Source of the DNA: Symsagittifera roscoffensis
Lineage: Eukaryota > Xenacoelomorpha > Acoela > Convolutidae
Assembly (NCBI RefSeq): GCF_963678635.1
Contig: NC_087069.1
Coordinates: forward strand, 18,698,660-18,762,659
Direction of reading: 5' to 3'
Length of the DNA stretch: 64,000 nt
Shown here: piece after piece, positions 24,801-40,500 of the stretch
Layout of the letters: each line of letters opens with the position of its first letter
How positions within the stretch are numbered: position 1 is the stretch's first letter
Notes under the pieces: model-generated
Seen by the model: the letters and a program-made list of their open reading frames with translations, nothing else
What the model was told of the DNA's origin: nothing
Databases searched by the model: none
Translations under genes and position numbers: made by a program

Positions 24801-27800
24801 TACTGGTAAAGAATTACTTTCCGCATTCACACTCTATTTATTTTTTACATTACTTTACTCCAGATATCATATTGATCTAAGCGTCTGACATATTGGAAAG
24901 CGAATAGTTTTTAAGGAAAAGAAAATGAAGAAAAAAGATGACCTAAGATATAAACTTAAGTTTGGCAAGTTTTTCTGGATTTGCACATTTAAATAGCCGA
25001 GGAAAGTGTTAGTCGATAGTATAAATGATTTTTTTTGTGCGCGGTGTGGTGTGCTAAAACGATTTGATTGCTTTTTCATCCGATGCTTGCATTTCAGACC
25101 GTAATTGGTATAAGGAGGTAATTGGCGAACATGCAAATCAGTACACTTGTAAAAATGTAAGTTATTCCGCATCTAAAAACGAGTTAAATAGTTTTTGTGA
25201 ATCAATTTGCTAAGGACGCAAGCCATATGGAAAGTGTCACACGGAAAATTATCATGGAAAACATTCAAGTTATCTTAAACTAATGTCTTTGCCCAAAACT
25301 TGCATTTCTTCAATTACACTTTCAATAATGTTTGTTATTAAATATCAAATATCAGCAAATTTAGAGTCCATTTTTACAAATAAAAAGGGCTTAAAATGGT
25401 GACTTTTTTTATTTCAATAAGCCCTGAAACAATAAGAATTATTCTTTCACTTAATCTTCAAATTCTCCTAAGATACACTTGCAAATAACTAAAAAGACTG
25501 CTCGTACATCAGGGCAAAGCCCTGAAAGCTCAGACAGTCCCTTATTTCATATCGAATAGTTTTTAGGAAGAGAAAATATTGAAAGCCTTTAAATTTTGGA
25601 CAATATCAAAGTCTGAAACTATTAAGTCGTACGAAATTAATACGACCGATTAGCTAGCCTCAATTAAATTTGGGAAGATTTTGTTATGCGGGATAATTCG
25701 CCACGCATGAACAAATCGGCATTATGAATAAACTCTTCAAAGCGCGCATAATTTAGTCCAGAACAAGGCCTAGTTGGCAATTTTCAAAACCCCAGAACTT
25801 TACAGAAAACAATCTGAGGTAAAATATCTTTTTTCAATTCATCTCAGAAAGTCTATATCTTCAATGGGGTATAACAATTTGTTGTTGAAAACTATTATTA
25901 TTTCGATCGGCGAAAGTTGACTGCATAAAAAAACAAACCGAGAGTCGGAACAAAAATGTGACCATTCGGATAAACATGAGCTTCAAAACATACAACAACT
26001 TGTGCTTTAATTTAATACGAAAATTCTCATAATTGGAGAAACGCTCAAAAAGGGACCTTGAAATATAGGAAAAGCCGCTTGCGTGAAATACTCGGCAAAA
26101 TTCTATTCGGTACGTGTGTTATTGTGCGCGTACATCTTTGCCGCTAATTTTAACTTTTGAGTTTCTGATAATTGCCTTAATTGGGGAATCTTGACCCAAG
26201 ACTGAGCGTCTTTTTGAGTCTGTCAATAAATCTTGCATCACTTAATTCCGTTGGTCTGCTAAAAGACTCATTTTTCACTTTTTATGCTAAAAGATAGGTC
26301 TGCTAAACGATCGGTCCCCATCGAGACTATATGTTCTGAGTAAGACGTGAAAGCATTTAAATCTGAACGAAAACTTCGTTTCATAGTGCGAGCAATTTGT
26401 CGCGCTTTCTAGACGCTCTTGTTCACAGGACATTGGTAGCTACACCGAATTAAGCGAACATGCATAAAACTGTAGATTTGAAAAGATGTTAATCATTGTA
26501 TGTTCTACAAATAGAAGTCTACCTGAAAAAAACTGTAAGTAAATGAGAGGATAGTGTACATAAAAAATTAACTGAATATTGAGCATCAGATAGTTGCTAA
26601 TGAAAACTAGGAAGAAAACTTACTAAACACCTTCATATTTTATAGAAATTGAAAAAACAACAGTCTTTACTATGGGAATTGTAATTATGGATATCTCCTC
26701 TTAACTTCCTTTTATTTGAAAAAATGACAGTACATTGCAAAAGCGGAATTAGGGGAAGCGGCCGGAAACCGCTTTTTCAGAGCATTGATCTCCTAGCCAC
26801 CAAAAATGATAAATATCTCCTTTGATACTATTTCACAACATCCATTTTTGGTGGACCAGCCGTAAACTTTTTCTTAAGAGGCCAATATATACCAAGTTTC
26901 AGGTGAGAGCGCGTGCCAAAAAACATAGCAACTTTTTCATCAAAATCTTTCGCAAAAATCATTTTTGACCTGTTTTTTTTTCAAAATCTATACTGCAGCT
27001 CAGAAAAAGGATTATTTTATTACGCTGCTAGTCTTATAAAAATCAATAAAATAAAAAGAACGATCAAACAATTCGGCAAAAAACGCAACCCTACCGGGAT
27101 TTGAATCAACCGTGATCAGAATTTTAGACGGAGGCAATTCGGATAGTAATATATCGAGACTGTTCAGCCAAAAGACGCTAAACATTTCAGCCGATTTAAA
27201 AATGAGACGTTTCAGCCAGTTTAAGACATCTGAAACAATATAAATTAGCGTCAAACACTGATTCTCGCACACAATTTCTCTAGTTTCCTATGAAAGCGCA
27301 GCTGAGCAAGCCTTCGCTATAGCTTTTAACAAATTTATCGGACGTATTAAATTTTTGATATAATTCTGACTTTTAAATTCTAACAAAATCGAAATACTTC
27401 TTTGAAATTTCGCGTTTGCCTTTTTGTCGGCATTGTATGCTTTTTTCTCTCAAAAATTGAATCGCAAATCGTTGTTGAATGAAAATTTTGTTCAGTTGTG
27501 CTCTTGAAATTCTCCGAAAAAGCGCAATCAGTTTGCGTTGCTCTTTTGTCAGTTCAAATGCAGTTTTCAACAATCAATTGCAGTTTTAACGCCATTTCAC
27601 TGTCTCAAGGTCAGAATCATTTCAAAAACTTCAAACGTCCGATAAATTTGTTAAAAGATATACTTGCCAATGCCGTTTGCATTCGATAAATTTTAGAGTT
27701 ATTGCTGCAACGATAAATTAATTGAAAAGTTTCAGGTAGAATCATCTTGCTTTTTTCGACCAAAATTTCAAATTGACTTAAATATTTCTGTCCGAAGTAA

Positions 27801-30800
27801 CGCGGCTCTTAATCATCGTAACTAACATAAAAACAAGACATCCAATTTTTTTCAAGTTTCCAAAGACAAACCACATCTTCGAAGAGCTCTTTTCTTGAAA
27901 AGAAACTTCTATGGTTAATATTCGTTTCAGAACACAAAACCGAATTGAGAATTCATTCCACCGGCAATTCTATAAATTATACATTTTTGCGTTCATTTCA
28001 ACCTACATGATTGCATATCTTTTTTAAAAAATAACTTTAATTTCAACAAGTCTGTTTCCTGTCTTTCAATTTCAACAAGAACTCCAATTTCAACACAATT
28101 GCTAAGAGTTGCAAATAAGCACACTTTCTTTGGTATCTTTCTCGGCAGAAAATAAATGTTCCACTAATTTCAGACCAAGTCAACACTATTTCCAAGTTCA
28201 ATTTCTGAGAAACCTACTGATTGTGTAATAATGTATGGAAAAAATAGAGGTATTCATTTACTTTTTAAAGCTGGCCAGAAGTTCTCAATTCGAGCGGAAT
28301 AGAGAAACAACAAGGGAAGCAAGATATATATAAAGAATACTTGATAAACTCGCCTGCTTTCAAAGAAAAAAATGTTTCTCGACAAAATCACATGCAATTT
28401 CCACACCCACAGAAACCAGAGCTTCTCCACAAAGGAATTTGAGCGATCAGGAAAAACAAAAATAGTACAAACATCACATATTGTATAACAAAGAGTTCCA
28501 CAGATGGGATGGTGTACCATGAGACCTATTTTGGACCCATGACTAGATGAAAACTCATCAACTAGCGTCAAGTAGCATGTGGCAATATTAACGTGCTTTG
28601 TAGAAAAAGTATATGGTTACACTATTTTATAAGGCTCACCCACATTGCAATTTTAAGTACAGTGGAAATAGTTGGAATCCTGCCAATACAGCGTATGCCA
28701 ATGCACAGTTACTTTTAAACAATGTTCGAAAATTCCGCCTATTAAGTAAATTCTTCGAAACCGTCGACAGGAATTCATTTTTGCAACGACCGACTAACTT
28801 GGTAATGAAACATTGCAAGCTTACAGGCTAGAAACTATGAATGAAAAGTTTAATTAAAGCGCTCTGATTGTAGCTCAACAAATGTAGTAGCAGTAGTACT
28901 TAAGATTTTAAATCATTTCAACCCAATTATCAGTAAAAAATTAATAAATATTTTAAAGAACAAAATAAAATAAAACTACGATTTAGCAACAGCAAGAACA
29001 GAAAAAATTGATTTTTTTTTGCGGAACTTCTGTCTGAGTTAGTGATCAACCAGTTTTTGAAGAAAAAAATTAAGCTATGTTTTCAAAGCAGTCGGAGGCG
29101 TCGCATGAATTTTCAATGAACTAACTTGTGCATGTGATTTGCATTCTTAATCCAGTTTTGAAAAAGTAAGAATCCGTTTTTTCCTTCGTTTTCGGAATTT
29201 CAAATCTCGAATTTCAATCGATGTATTTCAATCGATGAAATTCGATGTATATTGTCGAGATACACTCATCCAGACATGAACACAATAGTGTTCATGCAGC
29301 GGAAATGATGTGCAAAAAATTGCACAAAATTACTCGATCTTTGTTGCTTAAATCATAAAATATGCTTGACGCGTAAAAAAAAGATGCAATTGAAAGTATG
29401 CTCCATTTAAGTTTTTAAAAAAGCCATGCGTGATACCCATTATTTTACCAATACGACATTTCCAGTTAATTTCAATTGTCATTGTCACGTCAAGGACTTT
29501 CAATAGAGGAATAGATATTATTTCCTGCCCTTAGTAATTTCTTTATAATCATCATTGCAGAACTGCTTATTGAAAAACAATGAAAAGAGTCAATGAAAGC
29601 AAGTAAACAGAAAAAAAAACTGACTTAATTTTTCGCATTTCCAAGAAAAAAAACGGCTTTAATATTTTCGAACAATTCATAGACACTCTTTTTGATAAAA
29701 ATAACCCATTTTGAGAAAACAAGATCAATAGGTTAAAAACTTAATTCGCTGAGAAATCCGGTAATTAAATTCCATATTCGAAATTCGAAGTTGATCACGT
29801 TTTTCGTGGCTTTTATTTTCGCAGTTCAATAGTGGAGTTTGCCTTCTTTTTAATAATAGAAATGCACTGAGCTTAAGAAGAAATCACAAGTCAAACCGCT
29901 AAAAATCAAAATTGAGCGTGAACAAATTTTAAGATTTTTTCCTGAGAAAAAAAAACAATAGAATAAGTAAGACCTATATAAGGCTCTTCACTACGTTCAT
30001 TACTCTTAAAAAAGTATCACGATCTATGATATAGTCTTAACTACTTTCATAGAATTAATCAAAGAATGGTAAGAACCCTAGATATAACTTCAAAGATAAT
30101 TAGAATTGATAAATATCCTAAGAAAGAGAGATATCCTAACTGAAAAACAAAGATATCCAAAAAAAACACGGTTCTGATTTACACTTTGAGAAAACTGAAT
30201 TGTTAGGTTAAATTTTTATTCCTCTAGGAATTTTAAAAAACTAACTCCTTTCGAAACTAGAAATTGAGCACTTGAATTGAACTGATAATCATTTGTGCAG
30301 TTATGAGTATGAATGCACTTCTTTTGTTATTAAAACATTCCAGGACTTCTGGAAAAAAAACCAAAAAAAAAATCATGACCTATAAAATAGTCTGAACTAC
30401 GTCAACGATTCCTAATAAGCATCGAGACAAAACTTAGAAAAAGCTTAAAATTCCGAATTTTCTTCAGCAGACACACATTGCGCCAAAAAAACTTATTAGT
30501 GCCCGGGTCGAGCTTATGATTTTATGATCCGACGGTCATGGCCAAATGTTGGTATTTCAAGACTGTCGCGACAGAATTTGGACATTTTTAAACCACCGCG
30601 ACCAAAATTTGATATTACCAGTCATTGCAGACCTAGGCAATGTGTTCGCGACCGAAGGAACGTTAACGGCGACCTGCTCCACCAAAGGAAAATTAACCGC
30701 GGCCGGTGCCAACAAAGGAAATATAACCGCGACCGGTGCGACCGAAGGAAAATTAACGGCAATAGGTGAATACTCAGTAGTGGATTTTGGGACGGAGGCG

Positions 30801-33800
30801 GACGCCTCCTCACCCCCTCGAGGATTCGACCCCCTGACAAGCGCCGAAAAAACGCCCCGAGGATTCGACCCCTTGACAAGCGCCGAAAAATTCGACCCCC
30901 CGAGGAGCGCGCGCCGAAAAAACTTCGGCAAAATTTTTGAAGAAGTACCTAAAAACCCATATTGGCTGTTTTCACGAAATTGGCATGCGGCCCAAAAAAT
31001 CAGGCCAAAACAGGTTTTTTTGGGAGAGCTCGGAAAATCAATGTGGTCGATTAAAAAAAAGGTAGTCGACAAATTTTTGACAATTTTTTTGAAAATCCGC
31101 TTTTTTCTCGAAAATCCTAGATCCTAGATAGTATGGAGTTTAAACGACAAGCTTTGTTTTTTTTGACACCACGACTAAATTTACGACCCTGCCGCGACTA
31201 ATTTTTGACCCTGCCGCGATTAATATTCGACCATGCCGCGACTAATTTTTTGACCATGCCGCGACTAATTTTTTGACCATGCCGCGACTAATTTTTCGAC
31301 TATGCAGCGACTAATTTTTCGACCATACCGCGACTAATTTTCGATCATGCCGCGACTAATTTTCGATCATGCCGCAAATAATGTTTCGACCATACCCGCA
31401 ACTTATTTTTCGACCACGCCGAGACTAATTTCATTATTTTAATTTGGCTACTTAACAATTTGATCTAAATAATGTATAAATTCCCATATATCAGAGCGAA
31501 AAAAGATTATGGCGAGCATGCTAGGTTTGAAGGCCGTAGACCTGAGTTCGACTCCCTCAAAGTCCTAAAGCGACCATTTTTCGATCAAGGCGCGTTTAAT
31601 TTTTCGACAATCACGTTTTAAATCGTTTTAAAATTTTTCCACGTTTTAAAATCCTGCCCCCCCGTATTTGGATTTTCGGTCGCAAAATCAACATCGACGA
31701 AGTCAAAAATAAATTGCGGAAATTTTGAGCCGAATAAAGAGAAAAAGAAAACATAGCCAACTGACAGCTGGAATAGGGTTATGAACGCAAAGAAATTGAA
31801 AAAACCGACTTGTTTTTTCAAAATCTTTAATTTTTGTATTTCGAATAAAAATTAGATGGCATTAAACCTTTTTGAATTTGTAGAACAATTTATGATTGAC
31901 AATTTTTTGTTAAAATTAACCCAATTTGAGAAAACTAGATCAATAGAAAAAACTTTAATTTTGCTGGAAAACTGATATTTAATCTCCATTTTCAAAATTA
32001 GAAGTTGATCACGTTTATCGTGACCTTTACAATTTTGCTGTTCGATAGTGGAGTTTGCCCTCCTTTTAACAATAGAAATGCACTGAACTTAAAAAGAAAT
32101 CACAAAGCAAACCGCGAAAAACCAAAACTGAGCGTAAACAAACTTAAAGACTTTTTCCTGAAAAAAAAATCAGCAAGACCTATATAAGAGTCTTCACTAC
32201 GTTCTTTAATCTTAAAAACTGATATACTGAAATCAAAGAGGTAATTTTACAACCAACATAAAACAAATCGAATTTAAAAAGCAGGCATGTTCAAAAATTG
32301 CCTGTACACCATCTGTCTGTTCGTTGACGAAAGTAAAGATGGAGATGACCACATTTTAGTCATCCTGTGACCAAAGGAATTTGCAGGAAAAAAATTCTAG
32401 TACCCGGTTGCAATACCCGTGCTTATAGCAAGGGTAATCAAGGATCCTAATTGAATGCAAAAAGGTATAAAACTATTTGAAAATCGAAGTCAATCAATTT
32501 TTTGTGCATTTTTCATTATTCTTACCGTTGAGTAGGTTGACCCTCATTTATCACAAAGGTACATTTAACAGCGTGAACACCAGAACAAATTGAGCTCAAG
32601 CAAGTCTCAAAGTATTATCTGCAAAGTCTAAAAACTTAAAAGCGAACACTCAGTTTTTATTTCGTGCACTTGATCTGATAAACACTTCAAGTATACCCTG
32701 AATTGAACCCAAAGTTTACACATAGACTTACGGGTTTCCGGAATTCATTGTATTTTCGCCTATCGTTTCACAACCTGTGCATTCAGCCTTAAGATGCTTG
32801 ATGGTCGCCGTCAACAACTCGGTTTTTGGATGGACGCCTTAAAATAAATCTTTTGATCAAGACAGTCGATTTTAAATTTGCATGACAAGTGATTCATTTT
32901 AACATGATTTTAAAAAAGAGCGCATCTACGTAATAATCTCCCTCGACCTTCAAGAAACGGAGCGAGATTAATAAGTAGATTAAATCTAACGAATTTTCGA
33001 CCAATCAGAATGCACCAAAATTCAAATTCTCAAAAGAACGCTCAAGTGCTAATTTATTGATTTCAATTATAGGGGTGGAAATTCGTTAGTAGATACCATA
33101 GAGAGAGAGAGGGGGGGGGGAGATTGTTAAGTAGATCCAAAAGAGCATTTGATATATTGCAGTACCACGCAACTTCGAATTTCCCACGAACACATCAGAA
33201 GTTACGACCAGATTGATTATTAACTTGCCACTAATAATTCGAATAAGTTATTATAATGATTGTGGTTTCTGCGATTCGCAGAGATTCTACGAAAGGCTAC
33301 CCGGCCTGACTAAGCATAGTCCGTTTCTCTTTTTTCTCCACATTCTAGATTTAAGTTTTGTTGAGATTTCTTGTTTTTTTTTTGCGAAAAGCTGCAACAC
33401 ATCAGAAACTACCTGGGAGATTAAAATTGATAGTGTACTCCTTGCTCGGATTAAGTTCCACTTTGTCTTTGACTTTGATTTGAATTTGAACAGTAATTCC
33501 AGGATGATCTCTCGTCACATTGTTACATGCCACAACTTCACCCTGCATGTTCTTCTGTTCGTCAGCGAGGGTCGGACAGCCTCCGTGATCGATGAATGTC
33601 TTGATTCGGAACTTGTCAACATCGCCAGAAGCTACCAGAGATACTCTTTTGCTGATTTCATCGAGCTTCATCATCACCTTGTCAACTAAGAAAAAGTTTC
33701 TGTGAAAGTAAAAATGAAGACAAAACAATTTTTTATAGACCAGATCAATAACCTCATAGACCAGATTAGATATAGTTGAGTTTCAGAAATAGTAGGATGA

Positions 33801-34544
33801 TTATACCTGAGAAAGCTAGATGTAATTTTAAAGACATAATTGAGTTTATATAATCTTTGAAACATAGCGCTCATACTTGACTTTGTAGATGGTGGGGTCT
33901 CTTTAACGAACGAGAAAATACTTCTCCTAATTTTAGAAGGGTCAATAATCATAGGAAATAGATTTTCTTAACTTGATAAAAAAAACGGTAAAAAATCTGT
34001 TTCCATTGAAAAAAACTAACTATAGAAACCTAAACTTATTGTTAAGTTGATGGATTTCATATAAACTTGAGTCCCTGTACTATTTACAAAATTAGCATTG
34101 ACAAAAATATCGAAAAAAAACGAACTTCTGGTTAGCGAACACGTAAGAATAAACACTGAAACCTAGATAATAAATGATTACCCGCAGAATTGTCAAAAAT
34201 GAAAAAAGAAGACTCAAGATCTGAAATATTGATAAAAATTTGAATTTATCCACCTTTCCGCATCTATATTCCATATCTAACTTTTCATTTTTGATCCAAT
34301 ATTGAAACTCCGGTTCATAAATATCATTTACCATTTGTATCTAATCCGCGACAAGAAACCAAGTTTATCAGCAACAAATTTGTATTTAACTTTGCAACAA
34401 ACTTTAAACTATTCAACAAACTGAATAACCTGAACTCAGCTACTTACACGAAATCACCATTTCTAAAAGTTCTCATTTTAACATACAATAAACAAACTAA
34501 AATTGACCTGTGCCTAAACTACTCGATCCAATTGCTGAATTTTG

Positions 34545-34586
<42 letters not shown>

Positions 34587-37500
34587 AGCTCAAATGTTTT
34601 CTTTTTCAAACCATTTAAAGGGTTCAGTGCTTCTCCGTTTTGTCCAGCGTTGGGATCTCCGTTGTAGGGGTTTGGAATGTATTCGGCCATTCCGCCCATG
34701 GAAGCCTGGAGACTTTTGTAGACCTGATTGTTGATCTCGGCGTACGATCGAACGAAACTAAAACAAAAAAGTAGCCGGTTTATTTGCTAGCAGAAGAGAA
34801 CTTTCTGACACAGAAGCGAAGCTGTGCTTTGCAAACACAAGCGAGAGAAATGCAAAATAGAGCTCTAAACAGGCACAAAAAAAATAAGGAAACCTTGCCA
34901 ATCGAAGCTTGGAAATGAGTAATGAACGCGCGTAAACATAAAAAAACACTGAAAGATTTTTCAACAAAGTCAAAGAAAAACATAGATGCCCTTTAAGCTC
35001 TTTGAATTTCTAGAACCATTCCTCCTGATTAGCACTTTTTTCGATAACCTTAACCCAACTTGAGAAACCTTGATCAACAGGTAAAGTTTTTTAAAAATTA
35101 AATTCCACCTTCGAAAGTAGAAATCGTTCACGTTTTTTTTGCGCCATTTCCACGATTGTATTGGGAGAGTGCTATTTACGTCACTTTCAACAGATGAATT
35201 TCAATTGAACTCAAAAATTGCATGTATACATAAGTGCATCAATATGTATGAATGCACATCTGTAGTTATTAGAGACTTTTAGGACTTTTTCCTGAAAAGA
35301 AGACAAAAAAAATCAGCAAGACCTATATAAGGGCCTTCACTACGTTCATTACTCTAGAAACATTTAAAATACAATTTGAAAAAAAATTGTTGAGATTAGG
35401 AGTATCACGTTCTAACATCTGCTTCACGACCGGTTGTAATTTAACTAACACTAGCCACCAATAAAACAGCTACAGTTTCTACCAAATTGCTAAAGTTATG
35501 CAGCAAAAATTCGACCAAAAAATGTTCCGGATTTGAATATCCGACCTGTTGTTTAGGGGTCTCACATCATCGCATCTGCGCCACGGCCACTTTGAAATAA
35601 AATAGTGACCCAGCTAATGCTGGATCTACCTGTTCTAATATTTTGAATCGTATTTTGTAATAATAAGACAATGCGTAATTTTCGAAATTTCAAAAAACGA
35701 CTTTCCGCTTAGCCCTAGTGTTTCTCTGCTTAAGTAAGGGATTAACCGTTTTTAAACGGAGAAAACTACTACTCAATTTTTTACTTGAAATCTTTATCTC
35801 GAATAAGTTTTCGAAAAAAAAGTGAAAAGGATTCCAAAAGTCGATCAAAAATTCAAAATTTGACTTTTCCTAAATCCATAAAATCTTCTCTACTAGACCA
35901 ATGGAATAGCCTCTGCTTTCCACATCCTGTATTTAGATTGAAGACTTCCGCTTCCTGGTGTTTTACGTTGAACCCTTAATATCAGAATTAGCCAGTTTTC
36001 GAGAATAGTGACGAAAATTCTAAAAAAAAACGGTAAAAATTTTGAAACGATTTTTCCAATGTCCATATCAGCTTTTCTGAAAACAAAACTAGGTAAAAGA
36101 GATTAAGCAGCAAAAACCTAAGCACCATGTTAATTTCAATGACCTATCAACCTCAGAATCAGCAGTTTAGTTTTTGAAAAAAAAATCCATAAAACGGCCA
36201 AAAATTTACAAGCTGGATATATTCTATACCCTCATTTTTTTTCAAAACGCAAAGAATAGCCGCTTACGCAGGTAAAATTGGAATAATTGAATTTTTTCTT
36301 TCCGTTAAACCCTTGATGTCCGACTTCAAATGTCAAAACAAAAAATGGGCTTGTTTGAGGCCACCTCTTTTTCTACCTAATTTAGGGAAAAACTTATTGA
36401 GAAGGGGAACCCCTATAATTTGTTCTCTTGATTAAAACCTTCATCTCAGATTTTTGTAATTAATATTTGAGAAAATAGAAAAATTCAAAACAAAAATCCC
36501 CCTACTGCAACTTTCGAACGCCGCAGAACGTGAGGTAAAAAAAGAACTTTATTCAAGAACATAGAAGAGCAGCCGGTTTTTTCATTGTTACAATTTTTTC
36601 GAAAATCGTTTCAGTAGAACTTTCGAAAGAGTCGCAAAAAAGAAAACGAAAAACAACTAATCCCATACAATTTCGATATAGACAACTTTTTTCAAAAAAA
36701 GCTGCAACGTATGCCATTAAATTGTTTATGCTTAATTAAGCTTAGATATGATTAAATATTACATTGAAATATGAGCACCAAATGTGCACTTTTAAATTTT
36801 TATTTTCGTAATGATACACTACGCTTCGATTGGGTAAACACAAATATACTAGAAAAATGAAAAGGAAACAAAAAGACTTGAAACTTGTTCGAGGATAAAA
36901 AAAAACTGGCGGCTCTTTGAAAACCTATTATTTACAAATTACATAACGTATTAGAATTTCAACCTTACAAATACGCGAGTTAAAGAAAGAAAGATTTCAA
37001 TTGACCAATTCGGGATTTTAAAAAAGTACGTAAAATAATCTGCAGAAAGGGCAAAAAAAATGTTACATAGAGGCGGAGCGGAGCTTCACATCACTTGCGA
37101 CAGAACCCAAACAAAAAAAACTGCTCGAAAAAAATGAAAAATGTTGAAAAATTAGGTCTACCAAAACGTTTGCATGTCTCGATAAAAGTTCATTCTAGGC
37201 AAACATGCCAAAAAAGCACTAAAACAAACTTACAAAGCGAAAACAAAGACAATAATTTTTTTGAGAAGGCAAGGTGAGTCGAAAAAAAACTGATTTTGTA
37301 ACAAATGTTTAAGCCCACCCTCAAACTACAATGAATAATACTTGCAACTAAAATTCAAATTGCATATTGCACAAAAAATTCGTAATGTGGCACCTAAACC
37401 GACAAAACTTGAGCAGAGGAATGAAAGAATGGTTCATTTTTTTCCCGGAAAACAATTTCGATTTCATAAATGCTGAAAAAAACAAGGCTCGGCCGAGACT

Positions 37501-40500
37501 CGAGCCACAGACATTAGAATATAAAACGAGCCATATTTTCTCTACGCCATAGTAAAACGAGCCTGGCAGTTGTCGAGATTCAAAAAAGAAGCAAGGAAGA
37601 AAAGCTAGTAAGATTTGAAAGAAAAGTTGTTTACGGAAAAATCTAGTTACCGATTACAAGACACTTGTTCTCACTAGTGTTGAAATTACATTAATTATAG
37701 CATAAACGAAGCTTGAAACTTGATCCGCTTTTTCTCGGAACAAAAAAATTACAAATGTCCAATCGCTTTATTTGACAAACCAATCAAGATCATAATTTCA
37801 GATAATTGAAGACATTGACTTTTGAGGGGGAAAATGTGCTGTGAAAATTACGCCAAGACAGCTGGAAAGTGTCAACAAATGCAAGTAACAGAAAAAATAC
37901 AAACTTGGTTTTTTGAAAAACCTCAATCTTCGAAAAAATGACCTCTATGCTTTTGTTTTGCTGGAAAATCTGATATTTGAATCCTCTAGCGAAACTATAA
38001 GTCTATCACACTTTTCGTGACCTTAACACTTCCACTGCTTGGTATGCTTGATAGTAGGGTTTGTCATCCTTTTGATAAAGGAAATGATCCTATCGAAAAG
38101 AAAACAAATTTAAAAAATCAAAAGCCAAACTGCGCAAAAGAAAATTTGAGCCAAAATAAATTATAAAACTTCTACTGGAAAAAAAACAAAAAAGCCATCA
38201 CGACTCTTGTAAGAGTCTTCATTAAGTTCATTGACTATTGAAAAAATAAGCAAGAAAAGATAGCCTTTATATCAAATTACTCTAAGCCGAAAACTTCCAG
38301 TTCACAAAAAAAAAACAGATCCTGGTACTTTTACTTGACTCATTTACAAGAACGTCAGTTATTGGAATAAAAAAAACTAACAGAAACTTGACAAGATACG
38401 CTTCCCATGCAAAAACTCCCGATATTGATGAAGTTATCAGGACCGGGTTTTTTTTTAATATCTCAACAGAATCATAGCCAGCAGAGCACAGAAAAATAGT
38501 AAACTAACTCAAGAAAACCAGTCCAAATAACAAAATTTATGGCTTAAAAGCTCGTTGAAGTTCAAGTAATTTAATCAGTGGCACTTTCTAAATGAAACAC
38601 AGATTCGATGAGGAGTTCCGTACAACATGCGATATCACAAAAACAGCAATGCAAGCTCGCAGACAGAAAATAATATAAACATTTAAGTCGAAAATCACTA
38701 TTACATTTTTTTTATGTTTGTCTCAAATGATGTTCAACTTAAAAAACACGTCTAGGGAAAAATCCGGGGGGTCAAGTAAGTATTTTGAATCATTTGTTAA
38801 GCGGTAATTACTCCGACAAAACTTGGGTCTTGAAAAATTGAGCGAAAAATTCTAAAATTTTAGAACTTTGCCCTTCTGTTTTCCAGAGGGAGGGACGTGA
38901 AGATTGTGTTTCTGTTACTTTTCTTTTTAGCCCCAAGTGATCGCATTCAGCATTCTCAAACCAAGCTACAGAAACGTCGCAACTTCGGTCGGACGAAGTC
39001 ACAAATCTATTGGGGTTTTAAAAAATGATGTTCAGGAAACAATTAAAAAGATGCGGAGTGGTATGAGGAAAGGACAAGGTGGGCAGTTTGGGGGGACAAT
39101 GGGGTGAATTCAATTCCGGTACGCATTCAGTAAGGGGCTGTGACCGGATCTCAACTGGGAAAGAGTTCTCCTGGCTGCACATGGGAAGGACTGAACATGG
39201 GAAGGAATCTTCGACTGGGAAGACTTCGGGCGGTCTGATGGGCAAAAAAATTGCGGCAGGTGGGTCTGATATGGCCTGTTTAACTCTATAAGTGTGTATT
39301 TGTCTTTGAAGAGATTTGAAAGGTGTAAGAGTATGCAAAAGGTGTATGAGTTTGAAAGATGTAAAAGTTTCGGACAGAATAGTCTCGATTTCAGAGGCGC
39401 ATAACTCAAGCAGCGAAGGGCGGATATTCCGTGGGGAATTTCGGATTTGAGTGAACGAAAATTTTGAGGGCGAACAGCAAGGCCAATATATGATAGTGGT
39501 GGTCCACACTTTAAAGTCTATATTGTGAATGCAATTGTTCTGTTATACCCAGCTTTGTGGTCCCTGTATTCACACGGAGAGCAGCATTTTGAACGGTTTG
39601 CAATTTGTAAGGCAGCTTGGGACCAAACAGGGATCGCATAATATAAAATGGGTCTTACTAAAGCATTAAAAGTAACCAGCCACGTTTCTTTAGTTTAACA
39701 ATCAGTTAAATTCGGGAAACCATTTTCTGGGGATGATGCTGACGTGTTACTATCGTATGGTAGCCTAGTTTGATGATGGCCGTTTCAAGGGGTAATTGTA
39801 GATTCAACTATTTTGGGTCCGAGTCTAGACCCGCGTTGGTCTTCGGGGGTACTAGAGTACCACACCAGAGGTTGTGGGCATTACTGTTTTCATCAAATGA
39901 GAGAGCTGTAACGGAGGCTCTACGCTACTGAGTTTTTTAATACGGCTGCAATAAAAATGGCTCCAACCACACACGGGGCACCATAGGCTGGCTTGGATTC
40001 TTAAAACTTTGTTTGCAAGGAGAGCATGTATAGGGACCATGCAAGGGAAACATGGCTTAATATGTTAAGCTAATTCAGGAAAACCATGAATTAAATTGCA
40101 CTTACGAAATGGAAATTTTCCACGTTTTTTGCGCCATTTTCACGTTAGAAATTGGAGAATTTTAGTAAATTTTAAAGATGCACTTAAATTGAACTCAAAA
40201 TGAGCATAAGTACCCCGGTACATACTTAATTGCATTACAGTGCATGAATGCATATAAGTAGTAGAGCCTTTGAAATCTTTTTCCTGAACAAAAGAAAACT
40301 AAAAAAGAAATCACCAATAACTATATGAGGGTCATCGCTACGTTCAGTACTCGCTACGATGTGGTAAATAATTCTACAAAACAGGTAGGTCGACAATTAG
40401 ACAATACAGACCGACAAACACGCGCTGCCTAGATCCGACATGGAACTTATGCCACCCTTGGCGTAGTAGTTATATCTAGATAAAAAACGTCTTACATAAA

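Larger units (their letters stand above)
24749..32731 (-). other. Integrin intron 9 (8 kb)
   Basis: Contains R1 copy D (25494-25956), R2 copies (29560-30065, 31740-32220), a cluster of GC-rich minisatellites (30640-31432) and a tRNA-like segment near 31505-31565. The 193-codon plus-strand frame at 30546-31127 is made largely of the tandem repeats and shows no protein family. No exon was seen. Confidence 0.55.

Noticed and set aside
30546..31127. Plus-strand 193-codon frame and its 171-codon minus counterpart
   Set aside because: Both are produced by GC-rich tandem repeats, which lack stops by composition; no protein family and no conserved exon borders.
39018..39509. 163-codon minus-strand frame
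   Set aside because: The LINE C-terminal motif (RSGH block) reads in a different frame through the same DNA, so this frame is incidental.
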